From NCBI GenBank assembly GCA_947445425.1, contig CANFFA010000060.1, positions 1 to 10,000 on the forward strand: a DNA stretch of 10,000 bases, written 5' to 3'. A model generated the notes under the pieces. It had not been told where the DNA came from. It did not search any database and worked only from the letters and a program-made list of their open reading frames with translations. The stretch is from Paludibacteraceae bacterium (lineage in GTDB: Bacteria > Bacteroidota > Bacteroidia > Bacteroidales > Paludibacteraceae). The position numbers and the translations under genes were made by a program. Below are positions 1 through 7,892 of this stretch, piece by piece; positions within the stretch are counted from its first letter, which is position 1; every line of letters starts with the position of its first letter.

Positions 1-1
1 T

Positions 2-1075
2 GGTGCTCCGATTGAAGATCAAATTAAAAAATTACAACGCTCTACGCATGTGGTAGTAGCAACTCCTGGGAGATTGTTGGATCTATTGGACAGAAAAGCT
101 TTGGACCTACAAGATTTGAAGTTTCTGGTTTTGGATGAGGCAGATGAGATGATGAACATGGGTTTTAAAACTGAAATAGATCAGATTTTGAGATCCTGTA
201 AACGGGACATTACTAAAATGTTATTCACAGCGACTATGCCTGGTGAAGTGAAAAAGTTAATCAGTGATTATCTTCGCCCAGATGCACATGAAATTAGAAT
301 TAATGCAGAAGAATTTGTGAATCAAAAGATTGACCATCAGTATTTGGTTTATAAGCATGGGGAAAAATTAGAGTACTTGAAGGCTTTTCTAACAAAACGT
401 ACTGAACAGAGAGGAATTGTCTTTTGTCGCACTAAAATTGCAGCGAAGCGATTGGCCAAGCAATTGGCTGGTTTTGAAGTAGTAGCAGATGCACTTCACG
501 GCAACTTAAACCAGGAGATGCGAGACAAAGTAATGCGTGGTTTCAAGAAAGGTCGCATCAATCTATTGGTAGCTACAGACATAGCAGCTCGTGGATTGGA
601 TGTAAAGGATTTGGACTATATCATTCATTATCATTTGCCTGAAAAAGTAGAACATTATACCCATAGAAGTGGTAGAACGGCGCGTGCTGGCAAATCGGGA
701 ACTTCCATTTGTTTAATAAAAACAGAAGAATTGGTGGAAATTGATAATTTAGCCAAAGAATTAAACATTAGCTTTACTGAAGTAAAAGTAAGTTTACTAC
801 CTGAATTACACCCCAATAAATCCATCACCATCTTCATGAACATTGGATTTTCACAAGGCTTTACCAAAAATAATATTGCTGAGTTTTTAGTGGAAGAGGC
901 AGGACTTAACTTAATAGATATCAAGAACGTGGTAGTAGAAGACAATCGTTCTTATTTTGACATTCCAGAAAAGTATCAACAGCAAATCTATTTGAATATT
1001 AAAGGTTATAAATTATCACACAGGAATTTAAAGCTCAGTTTGGATGGAGTAGCTAGTAAAAGGAATATTTATTAA
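2..1075 (+). CDS. DEAD-box ATP-dependent RNA helicase, CsdA/DeaD-like, 5' end missing
   Basis: This enzyme unwinds or remodels RNA duplexes using ATP, probably in ribosome assembly or mRNA turnover in the cytoplasm. The frame is open from base 2, so the GTG at 50 (a Val before TPGR) is internal, and the Q motif and Walker A motif lie upstream of the window. Visible motifs in order are TPGR (62-73), DEAD (134-145), TAT in place of the usual SAT (227-235), IVFCRT (416-433), ATDIAARGLD (572-601) and HRSGRTARAG (662-691). After the helicase core comes a domain at about 821-1042 that matches the RRM-like DbpA/CsdA RNA-binding fold, with the pattern IFMNIG, then EEAGL, then YFDIP. The protein stops about ten residues later, without a long basic or Gly/Arg tail. 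The family is certain. The exact subfamily (DeaD/CsdA versus DbpA) is inferred from the C-terminal domain. Confidence 0.93.
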   Translation, partial: GAPIEDQIKKLQRSTHVVVATPGRLLDLLDRKALDLQDLKFLVLDEADEMMNMGFKTEIDQILRSCKRDITKMLFTATMPGEVKKLISDYLRPDAHEIRINAEEFVNQKIDHQYLVYKHGEKLEYLKAFLTKRTEQRGIVFCRTKIAAKRLAKQLAGFEVVADALHGNLNQEMRDKVMRGFKKGRINLLVATDIAARGLDVKDLDYIIHYHLPEKVEHYTHRSGRTARAGKSGTSICLIKTEELVEIDNLAKELNISFTEVKVSLLPELHPNKSITIFMNIGFSQGFTKNNIAEFLVEEAGLNLIDIKNVVVEDNRSYFDIPEKYQQQIYLNIKGYKLSHRNLKLSLDGVASKRNIY

Positions 1076-1076
1076 G

Positions 1077-1137
1077 AACGATAAATGATTAATCGTTCAT
1101 CATTTATCATTTATCGTTAATCATTCATCGTTTTTTT
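1077..1137 (+). terminator. Rho-independent-like terminator after the helicase gene
   Basis: An A/T-rich inverted repeat starts two bases after the helicase stop codon. The arm at 1077-1092 pairs with 1117-1132 over 16 positions with one mismatch. A shorter alternative pairs 1077-1089 with 1106-1118 perfectly over 13 bases. The long stem runs directly into seven T residues at 1131-1137. The loop contains degenerate copies of TCATTTATC, which is why two foldings compete. Position, stem and T-run support a terminator, although the stem is low in GC. Confidence 0.6.
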
Positions 1138-1204
1138 GTCTATATTCTAAAAAATCTTTATTCTTTATTCTTAATAATTAGCTTTTTTGATTGAATTAAA
1201 ATTG

Positions 1205-1212
1205 TATTTTTG
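1205..1212 (+). promoter_or_regulatory. Candidate Bacteroidota -7 box for the LRR gene
   Basis: TATTTTTG matches the Bacteroidota -7 consensus TAnnTTTG and lies 60 bases before the ATG at 1273. The nearest upstream TTTG (1186-1189) is only 15 bases away, shorter than the usual spacing of about 19 or more, so the -33 element is weak or absent. I see no Shine-Dalgarno sequence in front of the ATG, which is normal for this phylum. The rest of 1138-1272 is A/T-rich and holds nothing else I can identify. Confidence 0.35.
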
Positions 1213-1272
1213 TTCCTAACTCAATACTAAATCAAGTATTCAAAAAAACACAAATTGCCTTAGACTGATTGA

Positions 1273-4200
1273 ATGAAAAAGCTGCTGCTACTCTTTATAA
1301 GCTTTACCCTCACGATACTTGTACAAGCCACCAATATTTCGGTTACTACACCCGGTGACCTTGGCAAGCTACTCTCACCCATCCTCAAAGCAAACACCAC
1401 AGAACTGGTCATTACTGGTACGATAGACGCACGCGATTTCAAGTGTATGCGTGATGAACTGCCACGACTAACCATTTTGGATTTGAGTGCTGTGAGTATT
1501 TTAGAATACAATGGAGAAGAGGGCACACAAGTGAATGCATCTAGCTATCCTGCCAATGAACTTCCCCAATCTGCCTTTTTCAACAGAACAACTTATGATG
1601 GAAAAACTAGCTTAAAGGCCATCATATTACCCAGATCAATAAACTCTATCGGTCATTTTGCCTTTTACCATTGTTATAATCTGAACACAGCCATTATCCC
1701 CAATATGGTTATAAGTATTGGTGATTTTACTTTTAACTTTTGCAGCAAACTTCCTTCAATCATTATTCCTGCTAGCGTTAGTAGCATTGGCAAATACTGC
1801 TTCTCGGCTTGTAGTGCTATTTCTGGCTTTGTTGTCAATCCAGACAATACTAATTACTCTTCCATCGATGGAGTTTTGTATGATAAAAATCAAACTACAT
1901 TGATTGAGTGTCCTGAAGGTAAACAAGGCGAATTTATCATCCCTTCTACTGTAAAAACCATTGCAAACAATGCATTTTTTCAATGCTCCAAACTGAGCAG
2001 CATTACCATACCAAATTCGGTATCATCAATTGGTTCACAGGCATTTTATAATTGTAGTGCATTGACAGCAATTTATGCCTACCCTCCCACTCCAGCCGAA
2101 TTGAAGAGCGGGTCCAATGTTTTTTATAACGTAAACAAATCAACTTGTAAGTTCCAGACTTTCGTGGGATCAGCCCCAGCCTATCAAGCTGCAACTGAAT
2201 GGAAAGAGTTTGCCAACATCAGCGATTTGAAAACAGTGACTGTGACTGCTGGAAATCTGTACGCTGCATTAACACTCCAAGAACAGCAAGCAATTACCAA
2301 ACTAACCATTAAAGGAAGTTTAGATGCTCGGGATTTTAAAATCATTCGAGATAAAATGCCAGCTTTAGCACAATTGGACTTGAGTGCTGTAAGTATTCTT
2401 GCGTATGATGGAATTGAAGGGACGGACACTAAGGTGATTAGTTATTCTGCAAACACCCTCCCTTGTCGTGCTTTTTACAATGGAAATGATGGAAAATCAG
2501 CCTTAACTAGCATCCAACTTCCAAGCTCTATAACTTCTATAGGGAAAAATGCTTTTGCTAAATGCTCTAAAATCTCCAATATTTTCATATCAAAAACCGT
2601 AAATCTAATTGAAAATGGAGCTTTTGATGGCTGCCAAGGATTAACGAAAATAACGGTTGAGGCTGGCAACCAAGCATATGCAAGCATTGACGGAATATTA
2701 TTCGACAAAAACATTACAACTTGTATCAAGTGTCCAGAATCTAAAAAAGGAAATTGTATCCTTCCCAATAGCGTATCAAAATTTGAAACAGCTGCATTTG
2801 AGAATTGTAACAGTCTAATTTCTATTCAGTTGGGAAATGGATTAAGCACTCTATCGAGTCGCAGCTTTGTTCAATGTAAAGCTTTAGAAAAATTTATTGT
2901 TTTATCAGATCAACCCTACTTTTCTGTTGTGGATGGCGTATTGTTCAATAAGAATAAAACAACTCTCATTGCTTTTCCAGTTGGAAAGATTGGTGTTTAT
3001 TTCATTCCCAAAAGCGTGACAAAAGTTTCAGAAGAGGCTTTTAATGGATGTATTGGCATTACAAGTGTAACCATACCCAGTTCGGTTATCGCTATCGGAA
3101 CAAGGGCATTTTCAGATTGTAATAATCTGAATTCCATATTTGTAAACAACAGTATACCCATCGCACTGGGTGCTGGGACAGATGTATTTGCCAACGTGAG
3201 TAAAAAAAACTGTGTCTTACACGTACCTACCGGCCTGGCTGAAATATATCGATCAACAAATCAATGGCAAGAATTCGTGACGGTATTGGATGCATTGACC
3301 GTTAACATATTAGCCGGTGGATTACAAGCTGCACTCTCTCCAGAAGATTTACTGAGCGTGACAAAATTAACAGTTACAGGGACCATGGATGCCACTGATT
3401 TTAAGTGCCTACGGGATGCCATACCCTCTTTAGCGGTACTTGATATTAGCGCTGTAACCATATTGGCCTACAGTGGTAATAACGGAACGCTAAATGGGTC
3501 AAATAATTATCTTGCAAATGCCTTGCCTTCTCATGCATTTTTCAATGGGCAGCTTGGAAAAGGATCCTTAAAATCAATCTCTTTACCATCTTTCATTAGT
3601 AGTATTGGCCTTAATGCTTTTTCAAATTGTACTAATATCAGCAGTCTAAAAATACCAGAAACGGTGATAGCAATTGGTTTAGGCTCATTTGATGGCTGTA
3701 CAAGTCTAACAGACATCATTATAGCGGATGGAAACCCCAACTACTCCTCATTTGAGGGAGTATTGTGCAATAAAAATCAGACTATAATTATGGTCTGCCC
3801 AATGGCCAAGAAAGGTGCATTTCTATTACCGGAAACCGTAACTTCTATTGCAAACAATGCCTTTCAAGGCTGCCAGGAGCTCAGCACTTTTCGAATTGGA
3901 GCTGCCGTTAAATCGATAGGTGCATCGGCCTTTCGAAACTGTAATGGTTTAAAAAGTATTCAAATTCCTGCAACTGTAAATACAATTGGTAGTATGGCCT
4001 TTGCTAATTGTAAAGCTTTGAGTGAAATTGCGGTTGATCCTGAAAATCAAAACTTCTCTTCTCTTGATGGCGTATTATTCAACAAAAAACGCACTATTTT
4101 AATTACTTGCCCTACACAAAAAAAGGGCATCTACAACTTACCAGCTTCAGTAAATCAAATTTCAGAATCTGCTTTTTCTCAATGTAAAGAACTCACAAGC

Positions 4201-6417
4201 ATTCAGTTACCAAATTCAATTTCGAGTATTGGCAGTCAAGCATTTTTGGGTTGTTCTAAATTAAAAGCTATTTATTTGGAATCGAATACCCCATTATCAC
4301 TCAGCTCTGCAACAGATGTCTTTAAGGATGTAGATCAATCAATTTGTATTCTGCATGTGCCAGCAGGATCAGTGCCAGCCTATCAAGCAGCGAAACAGTG
4401 GCAAGGCTTTGAGAATATAACGGATGTAAAAACAATTACCATCACTGCTGGTTCTCTATCTGCAGCCCTAAGTCATAAAGAACTGACAAGCATCACCCAA
4501 TTAATTGTTAGCGGAACATTAGACGCTAGGGATTTTAAATGTTTGCGCGATTCTATGCCTATGCTTTCTATTTTAGATCTTACAGCAGCTGGAATTAAAT
4601 CGTATAAAGGGGAAGGTGGAACCTATAAATCTAACACTTCCTATCCCGCAAATGAATTGCCTGTTTATGCATTTGGAAACGATAGCGTAGGAAAAATTTC
4701 GCTTAAATCGATACTGCTTCCAAACTCCCTTATTACGATTCCTAATAATGCTTTTTCCAAATGCAGTGGTCTGAAAAGTATAACGATACCGACTTCTGTA
4801 AGTACGATTGCTAATGGTGCTTTTAGCGGATGTGTAAACTTGTCTCAATATGTGGTCGAGTCCGACAATCGCAACTTTTCATCCTTAGATGGGGTATTAT
4901 TCAACAAAAATCAAAATATCTTACTACTTTATCCAAAAGCTAAAAAAGGGGCCTATAGCATTCCAACAACAGTGGGATCTATAGCCGAAAATGCTTTTAA
5001 CGCTTGTATTGAACTGACTGAAATTACCATCCCAAAATCGGTAAATTTAATTAGAACACAGGCATTTTCCGGATGTAGTCAGTTGCATAAAATTTATGCA
5101 TTAGGAATAAATCCAGTAATGTTGAAAAATGGGTCTAATGTTTTTATGGGAATTAATAAGTTGGAATGTGTCCTTCATGTTCCTGCAGGATCTGTAAAGG
5201 CTTATAAAAATGCGCAACAGTGGCAGGAGTTTAGTTCATTAACGGATGAAAAACAACTGGAAATAGTAGCTGGTGGCTTATTTTCAGCTCTAAGCTATGA
5301 AGAACGATCTCTCGTTTCTAGCTTACAGATTAAAGGGACGATAGATGCCCGAGATTTAAAATGCCTGCGGGATGAATTCCCAATGTTGGTGAATTTAAAC
5401 CTACAATCAGCAAGAATTCAAGCTTATAAAGGTGAAGGTGGAACAGAGTCATCAAACCTAAATTATGCAGCCAATGAGATGCCACATTTTTCTTTTTCAA
5501 AAAACAGCTTTGGAAATGCCCATCTCAAAAAGATATCTTTGCCTGAGACTTTAACTTCCATTGCCAACAATGCCTTTTCATTTTGTAATAGTCTTGAGAG
5601 CATAGAGTTGCCAAATTCCGTTAATTTCATGGGAGATGGCGCCTTTCTGTATTGTACTAATCTAAAAGAAATTTCACTCCCTGATGGAATCACCCAATTG
5701 AGACGAAATGCTTTCTTCAATTGTAGTGCCTTGCATACTATAAAACTGGGTTCAGCACTTACTTCAATTGGAAAAGAGGCTTTTTATGATTGCATTCAGT
5801 TGGACAGTATAAATCTTCCAAATTCACTACAAAGTATTGAGAGTATGGCTTTTGCTGGTTGTTCTAAATTACTTCAATTTACATTTCCATCAGCAGTTAA
5901 TTCTATTGGAAATAGGCTATTTTTAGGTTGTTACAGCTTATCAGAAATTAATGTTTCAGCAAAAAATACAAGTTTTTCTTCATTAGATGGCGTATTGTTT
6001 AGTAAAGACATAGACCAACTTATAATTTATCCAAGGGCTAAACAGGGAGCTTATAGTGTTCCTAATTCCGTGAAACACATTGCCGATTTTGCCTTTTTAA
6101 ATTGTAAAGGACTCACTGAAATAGTTTTGCCTACTTCGCTTTCATCAATTGGTGGATGGAGTTTTTCTTTCTGTACAGGCTTAAAAACGATTGTATTGCC
6201 GGCTACTGTAAATTCAATAGGCAATCAGGCTTTTGGAGGATGCACTTCTTTGAATTCTATAGTTGTAGAATCGATCTCTCCATTAGCACTTATACCTGGA
6301 ACAGATTTGTTTCTAAACATTGACAAATCAAAATGCATGCTAAAAGTACCTTCTAATGCAATCAAATCCTACAGACAGGCTAAACAATGGCAAGATTTTG
6401 TAAATATTGTCAAATAA
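1273..6417 (+). CDS. Secreted five-module BspA-type leucine-rich-repeat protein
   Basis: This 1714-residue protein starts with a Sec signal peptide: MKK, a hydrophobic stretch, and likely cleavage after VQA at residue 19. The residue after the cut is Thr, not Cys, so it is not a lipoprotein. The rest is five tandem modules at residues 20-320, 321-675, 676-1053, 1054-1327 and 1328-1714. Each has an N-cap of about 90 residues (core DARDFKCLRD, then LDLSA and a YxANxLP-AF segment), a stack of LRR_5/BspA repeats of the form AFxxCxxL-IxIPxSVxxIG, and a C-cap with CxLHVPAG and AYxxAxxWQxF. I count 31 AFxxC-type repeats and seven DGVLFxK inserts. It ends on the last C-cap, so I see no type IX secretion C-terminal domain, transmembrane anchor or LPXTG motif. 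BspA-family proteins are often adhesins or surface binding proteins, but the ligand here is unknown. The ATG at 1273 is supported by the signal peptide. Family assignment is firm; function is open. Confidence 0.92.
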   Translation: MKKLLLLFISFTLTILVQATNISVTTPGDLGKLLSPILKANTTELVITGTIDARDFKCMRDELPRLTILDLSAVSILEYNGEEGTQVNASSYPANELPQSAFFNRTTYDGKTSLKAIILPRSINSIGHFAFYHCYNLNTAIIPNMVISIGDFTFNFCSKLPSIIIPASVSSIGKYCFSACSAISGFVVNPDNTNYSSIDGVLYDKNQTTLIECPEGKQGEFIIPSTVKTIANNAFFQCSKLSSITIPNSVSSIGSQAFYNCSALTAIYAYPPTPAELKSGSNVFYNVNKSTCKFQTFVGSAPAYQAATEWKEFANISDLKTVTVTAGNLYAALTLQEQQAITKLTIKGSLDARDFKIIRDKMPALAQLDLSAVSILAYDGIEGTDTKVISYSANTLPCRAFYNGNDGKSALTSIQLPSSITSIGKNAFAKCSKISNIFISKTVNLIENGAFDGCQGLTKITVEAGNQAYASIDGILFDKNITTCIKCPESKKGNCILPNSVSKFETAAFENCNSLISIQLGNGLSTLSSRSFVQCKALEKFIVLSDQPYFSVVDGVLFNKNKTTLIAFPVGKIGVYFIPKSVTKVSEEAFNGCIGITSVTIPSSVIAIGTRAFSDCNNLNSIFVNNSIPIALGAGTDVFANVSKKNCVLHVPTGLAEIYRSTNQWQEFVTVLDALTVNILAGGLQAALSPEDLLSVTKLTVTGTMDATDFKCLRDAIPSLAVLDISAVTILAYSGNNGTLNGSNNYLANALPSHAFFNGQLGKGSLKSISLPSFISSIGLNAFSNCTNISSLKIPETVIAIGLGSFDGCTSLTDIIIADGNPNYSSFEGVLCNKNQTIIMVCPMAKKGAFLLPETVTSIANNAFQGCQELSTFRIGAAVKSIGASAFRNCNGLKSIQIPATVNTIGSMAFANCKALSEIAVDPENQNFSSLDGVLFNKKRTILITCPTQKKGIYNLPASVNQISESAFSQCKELTSIQLPNSISSIGSQAFLGCSKLKAIYLESNTPLSLSSATDVFKDVDQSICILHVPAGSVPAYQAAKQWQGFENITDVKTITITAGSLSAALSHKELTSITQLIVSGTLDARDFKCLRDSMPMLSILDLTAAGIKSYKGEGGTYKSNTSYPANELPVYAFGNDSVGKISLKSILLPNSLITIPNNAFSKCSGLKSITIPTSVSTIANGAFSGCVNLSQYVVESDNRNFSSLDGVLFNKNQNILLLYPKAKKGAYSIPTTVGSIAENAFNACIELTEITIPKSVNLIRTQAFSGCSQLHKIYALGINPVMLKNGSNVFMGINKLECVLHVPAGSVKAYKNAQQWQEFSSLTDEKQLEIVAGGLFSALSYEERSLVSSLQIKGTIDARDLKCLRDEFPMLVNLNLQSARIQAYKGEGGTESSNLNYAANEMPHFSFSKNSFGNAHLKKISLPETLTSIANNAFSFCNSLESIELPNSVNFMGDGAFLYCTNLKEISLPDGITQLRRNAFFNCSALHTIKLGSALTSIGKEAFYDCIQLDSINLPNSLQSIESMAFAGCSKLLQFTFPSAVNSIGNRLFLGCYSLSEINVSAKNTSFSSLDGVLFSKDIDQLIIYPRAKQGAYSVPNSVKHIADFAFLNCKGLTEIVLPTSLSSIGGWSFSFCTGLKTIVLPATVNSIGNQAFGGCTSLNSIVVESISPLALIPGTDLFLNIDKSKCMLKVPSNAIKSYRQAKQWQDFVNIVK
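1330..2232 (+). repeat. LRR protein module 1 (residues 20-320)
   Basis: First of the five modules, 301 residues. The N-cap has DARDFKCMRD and LDLSAVSI, followed by five AFxxC-type LRRs and one DGVL insert (D199). The C-cap is atypical: CKFQTFVGSAPAYQAA replaces the HVPAG form of modules 3 and 4. Its N-cap DNA is the most GC-rich of the gene: 31 of 60 bases at 1321-1380 by hand count. Confidence 0.8.
2233..3297 (+). repeat. LRR protein module 2 (residues 321-675)
   Basis: Second module, 355 residues. The N-cap reads DARDFKIIRD, so the Cys of the other DARDFKC copies is replaced by Ile. It holds six AFxxC-type LRRs and two DGIL/DGVL inserts (D473 and D554). It closes with CVLHVPTG and NQWQEF. 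Confidence 0.8.
3298..4431 (+). repeat. LRR protein module 3 (residues 676-1053)
   Basis: Third module, 378 residues. The N-cap has DATDFKCLRD, with Thr replacing the Arg of DARDFKC. It holds seven AFxxC-type LRRs and two inserts. One insert reads EGVL instead of DGVL (E828); the other is regular (D932). It closes with CILHVPAGSVPAYQAAKQW. Confidence 0.8.
4432..5253 (+). repeat. LRR protein module 4 (residues 1054-1327)
   Basis: Fourth and shortest module, 274 residues. The N-cap has DARDFKCLRD and a YKGEGGT segment shared only with module 5. It has four AFxxC-type LRRs and one DGVLFNK insert (D1206). It closes with CVLHVPAGSVKAYKNAQQW. Confidence 0.8.
5254..6414 (+). repeat. LRR protein module 5 (residues 1328-1714)
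   Basis: Fifth and longest module, 387 residues. The N-cap has DARDLKCLRD and the YKGEGGT segment, making module 4 its nearest relative. It has nine AFxxC-type LRRs and one DGVLFSK insert (D1572). The C-cap CMLKVPSN and KQWQDF is followed by only four residues (VNIV plus K) before the stop codon. Confidence 0.8.
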
Positions 6418-6459
6418 ATCAATTGTTAAACTTCAAATTATAAAATTGACATTTAGAAT

Positions 6460-6499
6460 GAAATTTTAAAATATAAAAGCAAATTATCTTTTAAAATTC
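6460..6499. repeat. Inverted repeat just upstream of the malic enzyme -7 box
   Basis: GAAATTTTAAAA (6460-6471) pairs with TTTTAAAATTC (6489-6499) over 11 bases with a single bulged A and a 17-base loop. The right arm ends one base before the -7 box. No T-run follows, so it is not an obvious terminator for the LRR gene. It could be an operator, or a chance product of very A/T-rich DNA. Confidence 0.35.
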
Positions 6500-6500
6500 G

Positions 6501-6508
6501 TATATTTG
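6501..6508 (+). promoter_or_regulatory. Candidate Bacteroidota -7 box for the malic enzyme gene
   Basis: TATATTTG, followed by CAAC, is an exact fit to TAnnTTTG and lies 56 bases before the ATG at 6565, leaving a leader of roughly 50 bases. No clear TTTG -33 element is present at the expected distance. That stretch is occupied by an inverted repeat instead. Confidence 0.5.
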
Positions 6509-6564
6509 CAACACTTCTTAAGATTAATTTAAAATTTAATGTAAATATATTAAATTCAATCATT

Positions 6565-7839
6565 ATGTCAATGCTAACCAGAGAAGAAGCACTTCTCTAC
6601 CACTCTCAAGGAAAGCCGGGTAAAATTGAGGTAGTCCCAACAAAACCTTACAGTACTCAACACGATTTAGCACTTGCCTATTCACCAGGGGTAGCAGAAC
6701 CTTGTTTGGAAATTCAAAAGAATCCAGAAACAGCATACGACTATACAGCCAAAGGTAATTTAGTGGCTGTTATTTCAAATGGTACTGCTGTATTAGGATT
6801 AGGGGACATCGGCACATTGGCTGGTAAGCCTGTAATGGAAGGAAAGGGTTTATTGTTCAAGATTTTTGCAGGAATTGATGTATTTGACATTGAAGTTGAT
6901 GAAAAAGATCCTGAGAAATTCATTCAAATTGTTAAAGCCATTGCCCCTACTTTTGGTGGCATTAACTTGGAAGATATCAAATCACCCGAGTGTTTTGAAA
7001 TAGAAGATAGGTTGAAAGCCGAATTGGATATCCCTTTGATGCATGACGATCAACATGGTACTGCTATTGTTTCTGCAGCTGGTTTGATCAATGCTTTGGA
7101 AGTGGTAGGTAAGAAAATTGAAGATGTAAAAATCGTTGTAAATGGTGCAGGAGCTGCAGCTAGTTCCTGTACAAAGCTTTATATGATGTTGGGTGCTAGA
7201 TTAGAAAATATCGTGATGGTAGATTCTAAAGGGGTAATCAATCAACAACGCACTGATTTAAATAAGCTAAAGAAACCATTTGCTACCAGTAGAACCATCA
7301 CAACTTTGACAGAAGCATTAAAAGATGCGGATGTATTCTTGGGATTGTCTGTTGCTGGTGTACTGACAATTGAAATGCTTAGATCCATGAACGATCAACC
7401 TATCGTTTTTGCTTGTGCCAATCCAAATCCTGAGATTTCTTATGAAGATGCTATGATAGCTCGCAAGGATATTGTTTTTGCAACAGGGCGTTCTGACCAT
7501 CCCAACCAAATTAACAATGTATTGGGATTCCCTTATATTTTCCGTGGCGCACTAGACGTCCGCGCCACTACCATTAACGAGGAGATGAAACTAGCTGCAG
7601 CACTTGCCATTGCACAATTGGCAAAGGAACCAGTTCCAACAGTAGTTACTGATGCTTATGAAAATATCAGTTTGACTTTCGGACCAAATTATATTATTCC
7701 AACTCCATTGGATCCAAGGCTATTGTCCATTGTGGCACCAGCCGTGGCACTTGCCGCTATGGAATCTGGTGTTGCTAAAAAGCCAATAACCGATTGGGAT
7801 GCTTATAAAATAAAATTAACTTCATTGATAGTAAAATAG
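6565..7839 (+). CDS. Malic enzyme, short form without PTA domain
   Basis: This enzyme oxidatively decarboxylates malate to pyruvate and CO2 in the cytoplasm, making NAD(P)H and linking the TCA cycle to pyruvate. It has 424 residues. The N-terminal malic domain has YSPGVAEPC (39-47, with Tyr39 the likely catalytic Tyr) and the Lys region GKGLLFK (93-99). ED at 136-137 and MHDDQHGTA (159-167) form the metal site. The NAD(P)-binding domain has GAGAAASSC (194-202), FLGLSVAGV (258-266) and ANPNPE (285-290). MaeB-type enzymes in many bacteria continue with a phosphate-acetyltransferase-like domain to about 750 residues. This one stops after DWDAYKIKL, where that domain would begin. NADP rather than NAD preference cannot be read with confidence. 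ATG 6565 is followed by a second in-frame ATG at 6571; either could be used. Confidence 0.93.
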   Translation: MSMLTREEALLYHSQGKPGKIEVVPTKPYSTQHDLALAYSPGVAEPCLEIQKNPETAYDYTAKGNLVAVISNGTAVLGLGDIGTLAGKPVMEGKGLLFKIFAGIDVFDIEVDEKDPEKFIQIVKAIAPTFGGINLEDIKSPECFEIEDRLKAELDIPLMHDDQHGTAIVSAAGLINALEVVGKKIEDVKIVVNGAGAAASSCTKLYMMLGARLENIVMVDSKGVINQQRTDLNKLKKPFATSRTITTLTEALKDADVFLGLSVAGVLTIEMLRSMNDQPIVFACANPNPEISYEDAMIARKDIVFATGRSDHPNQINNVLGFPYIFRGALDVRATTINEEMKLAAALAIAQLAKEPVPTVVTDAYENISLTFGPNYIIPTPLDPRLLSIVAPAVALAAMESGVAKKPITDWDAYKIKLTSLIVK

Positions 7840-7864
7840 CCAACTGCAAATTGCAATTGGCTAT
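7836..7864 (-). terminator. Hairpin at the malic enzyme stop codon, possible terminator for the epimerase gene
   Basis: TAGCCAA (7837-7843) pairs with TTGGCTA (7857-7863). An internal TGCA/TGCA stem closes a three-base loop across one C-A mismatch, and an A-T pair extends the base. The left arm includes the malic enzyme stop codon. Read on the minus strand, the hairpin is followed by TTTTAC about 70 bases past the epimerase stop, so it could end that transcript. On the plus strand no T-run follows. Confidence 0.4.
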
Positions 7865-7892
7865 GATGAGTTAATACTATAACGAAAAGTTA

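Noticed and set aside
50..52. GTG at 50 as the start codon of the helicase
   Set aside because: The frame stays open and coding-like to base 2, with GAPIEDQIKKLQRS leading into the TPGR motif, and the ATP-binding motifs must lie upstream. The gene is cut by the window edge.
1077..1132. TCATTTATC-like repeats as a CRISPR-like or regulatory array
   Set aside because: The copies are short, degenerate and without spacers, and they are explained by the arms and loop of a terminator hairpin next to a T-run.
1273..1330. Lipoprotein signal peptide for the LRR protein
   Set aside because: There is no Cys after the hydrophobic stretch; VQA followed by Thr fits ordinary signal peptidase I cleavage.
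1260..6400. Many minus-strand and alternate-frame open frames of 60-97 codons inside the LRR gene
   Set aside because: They are shadows of repeated plus-strand codons, have no recognisable motifs, and recur at equivalent points of the modules.
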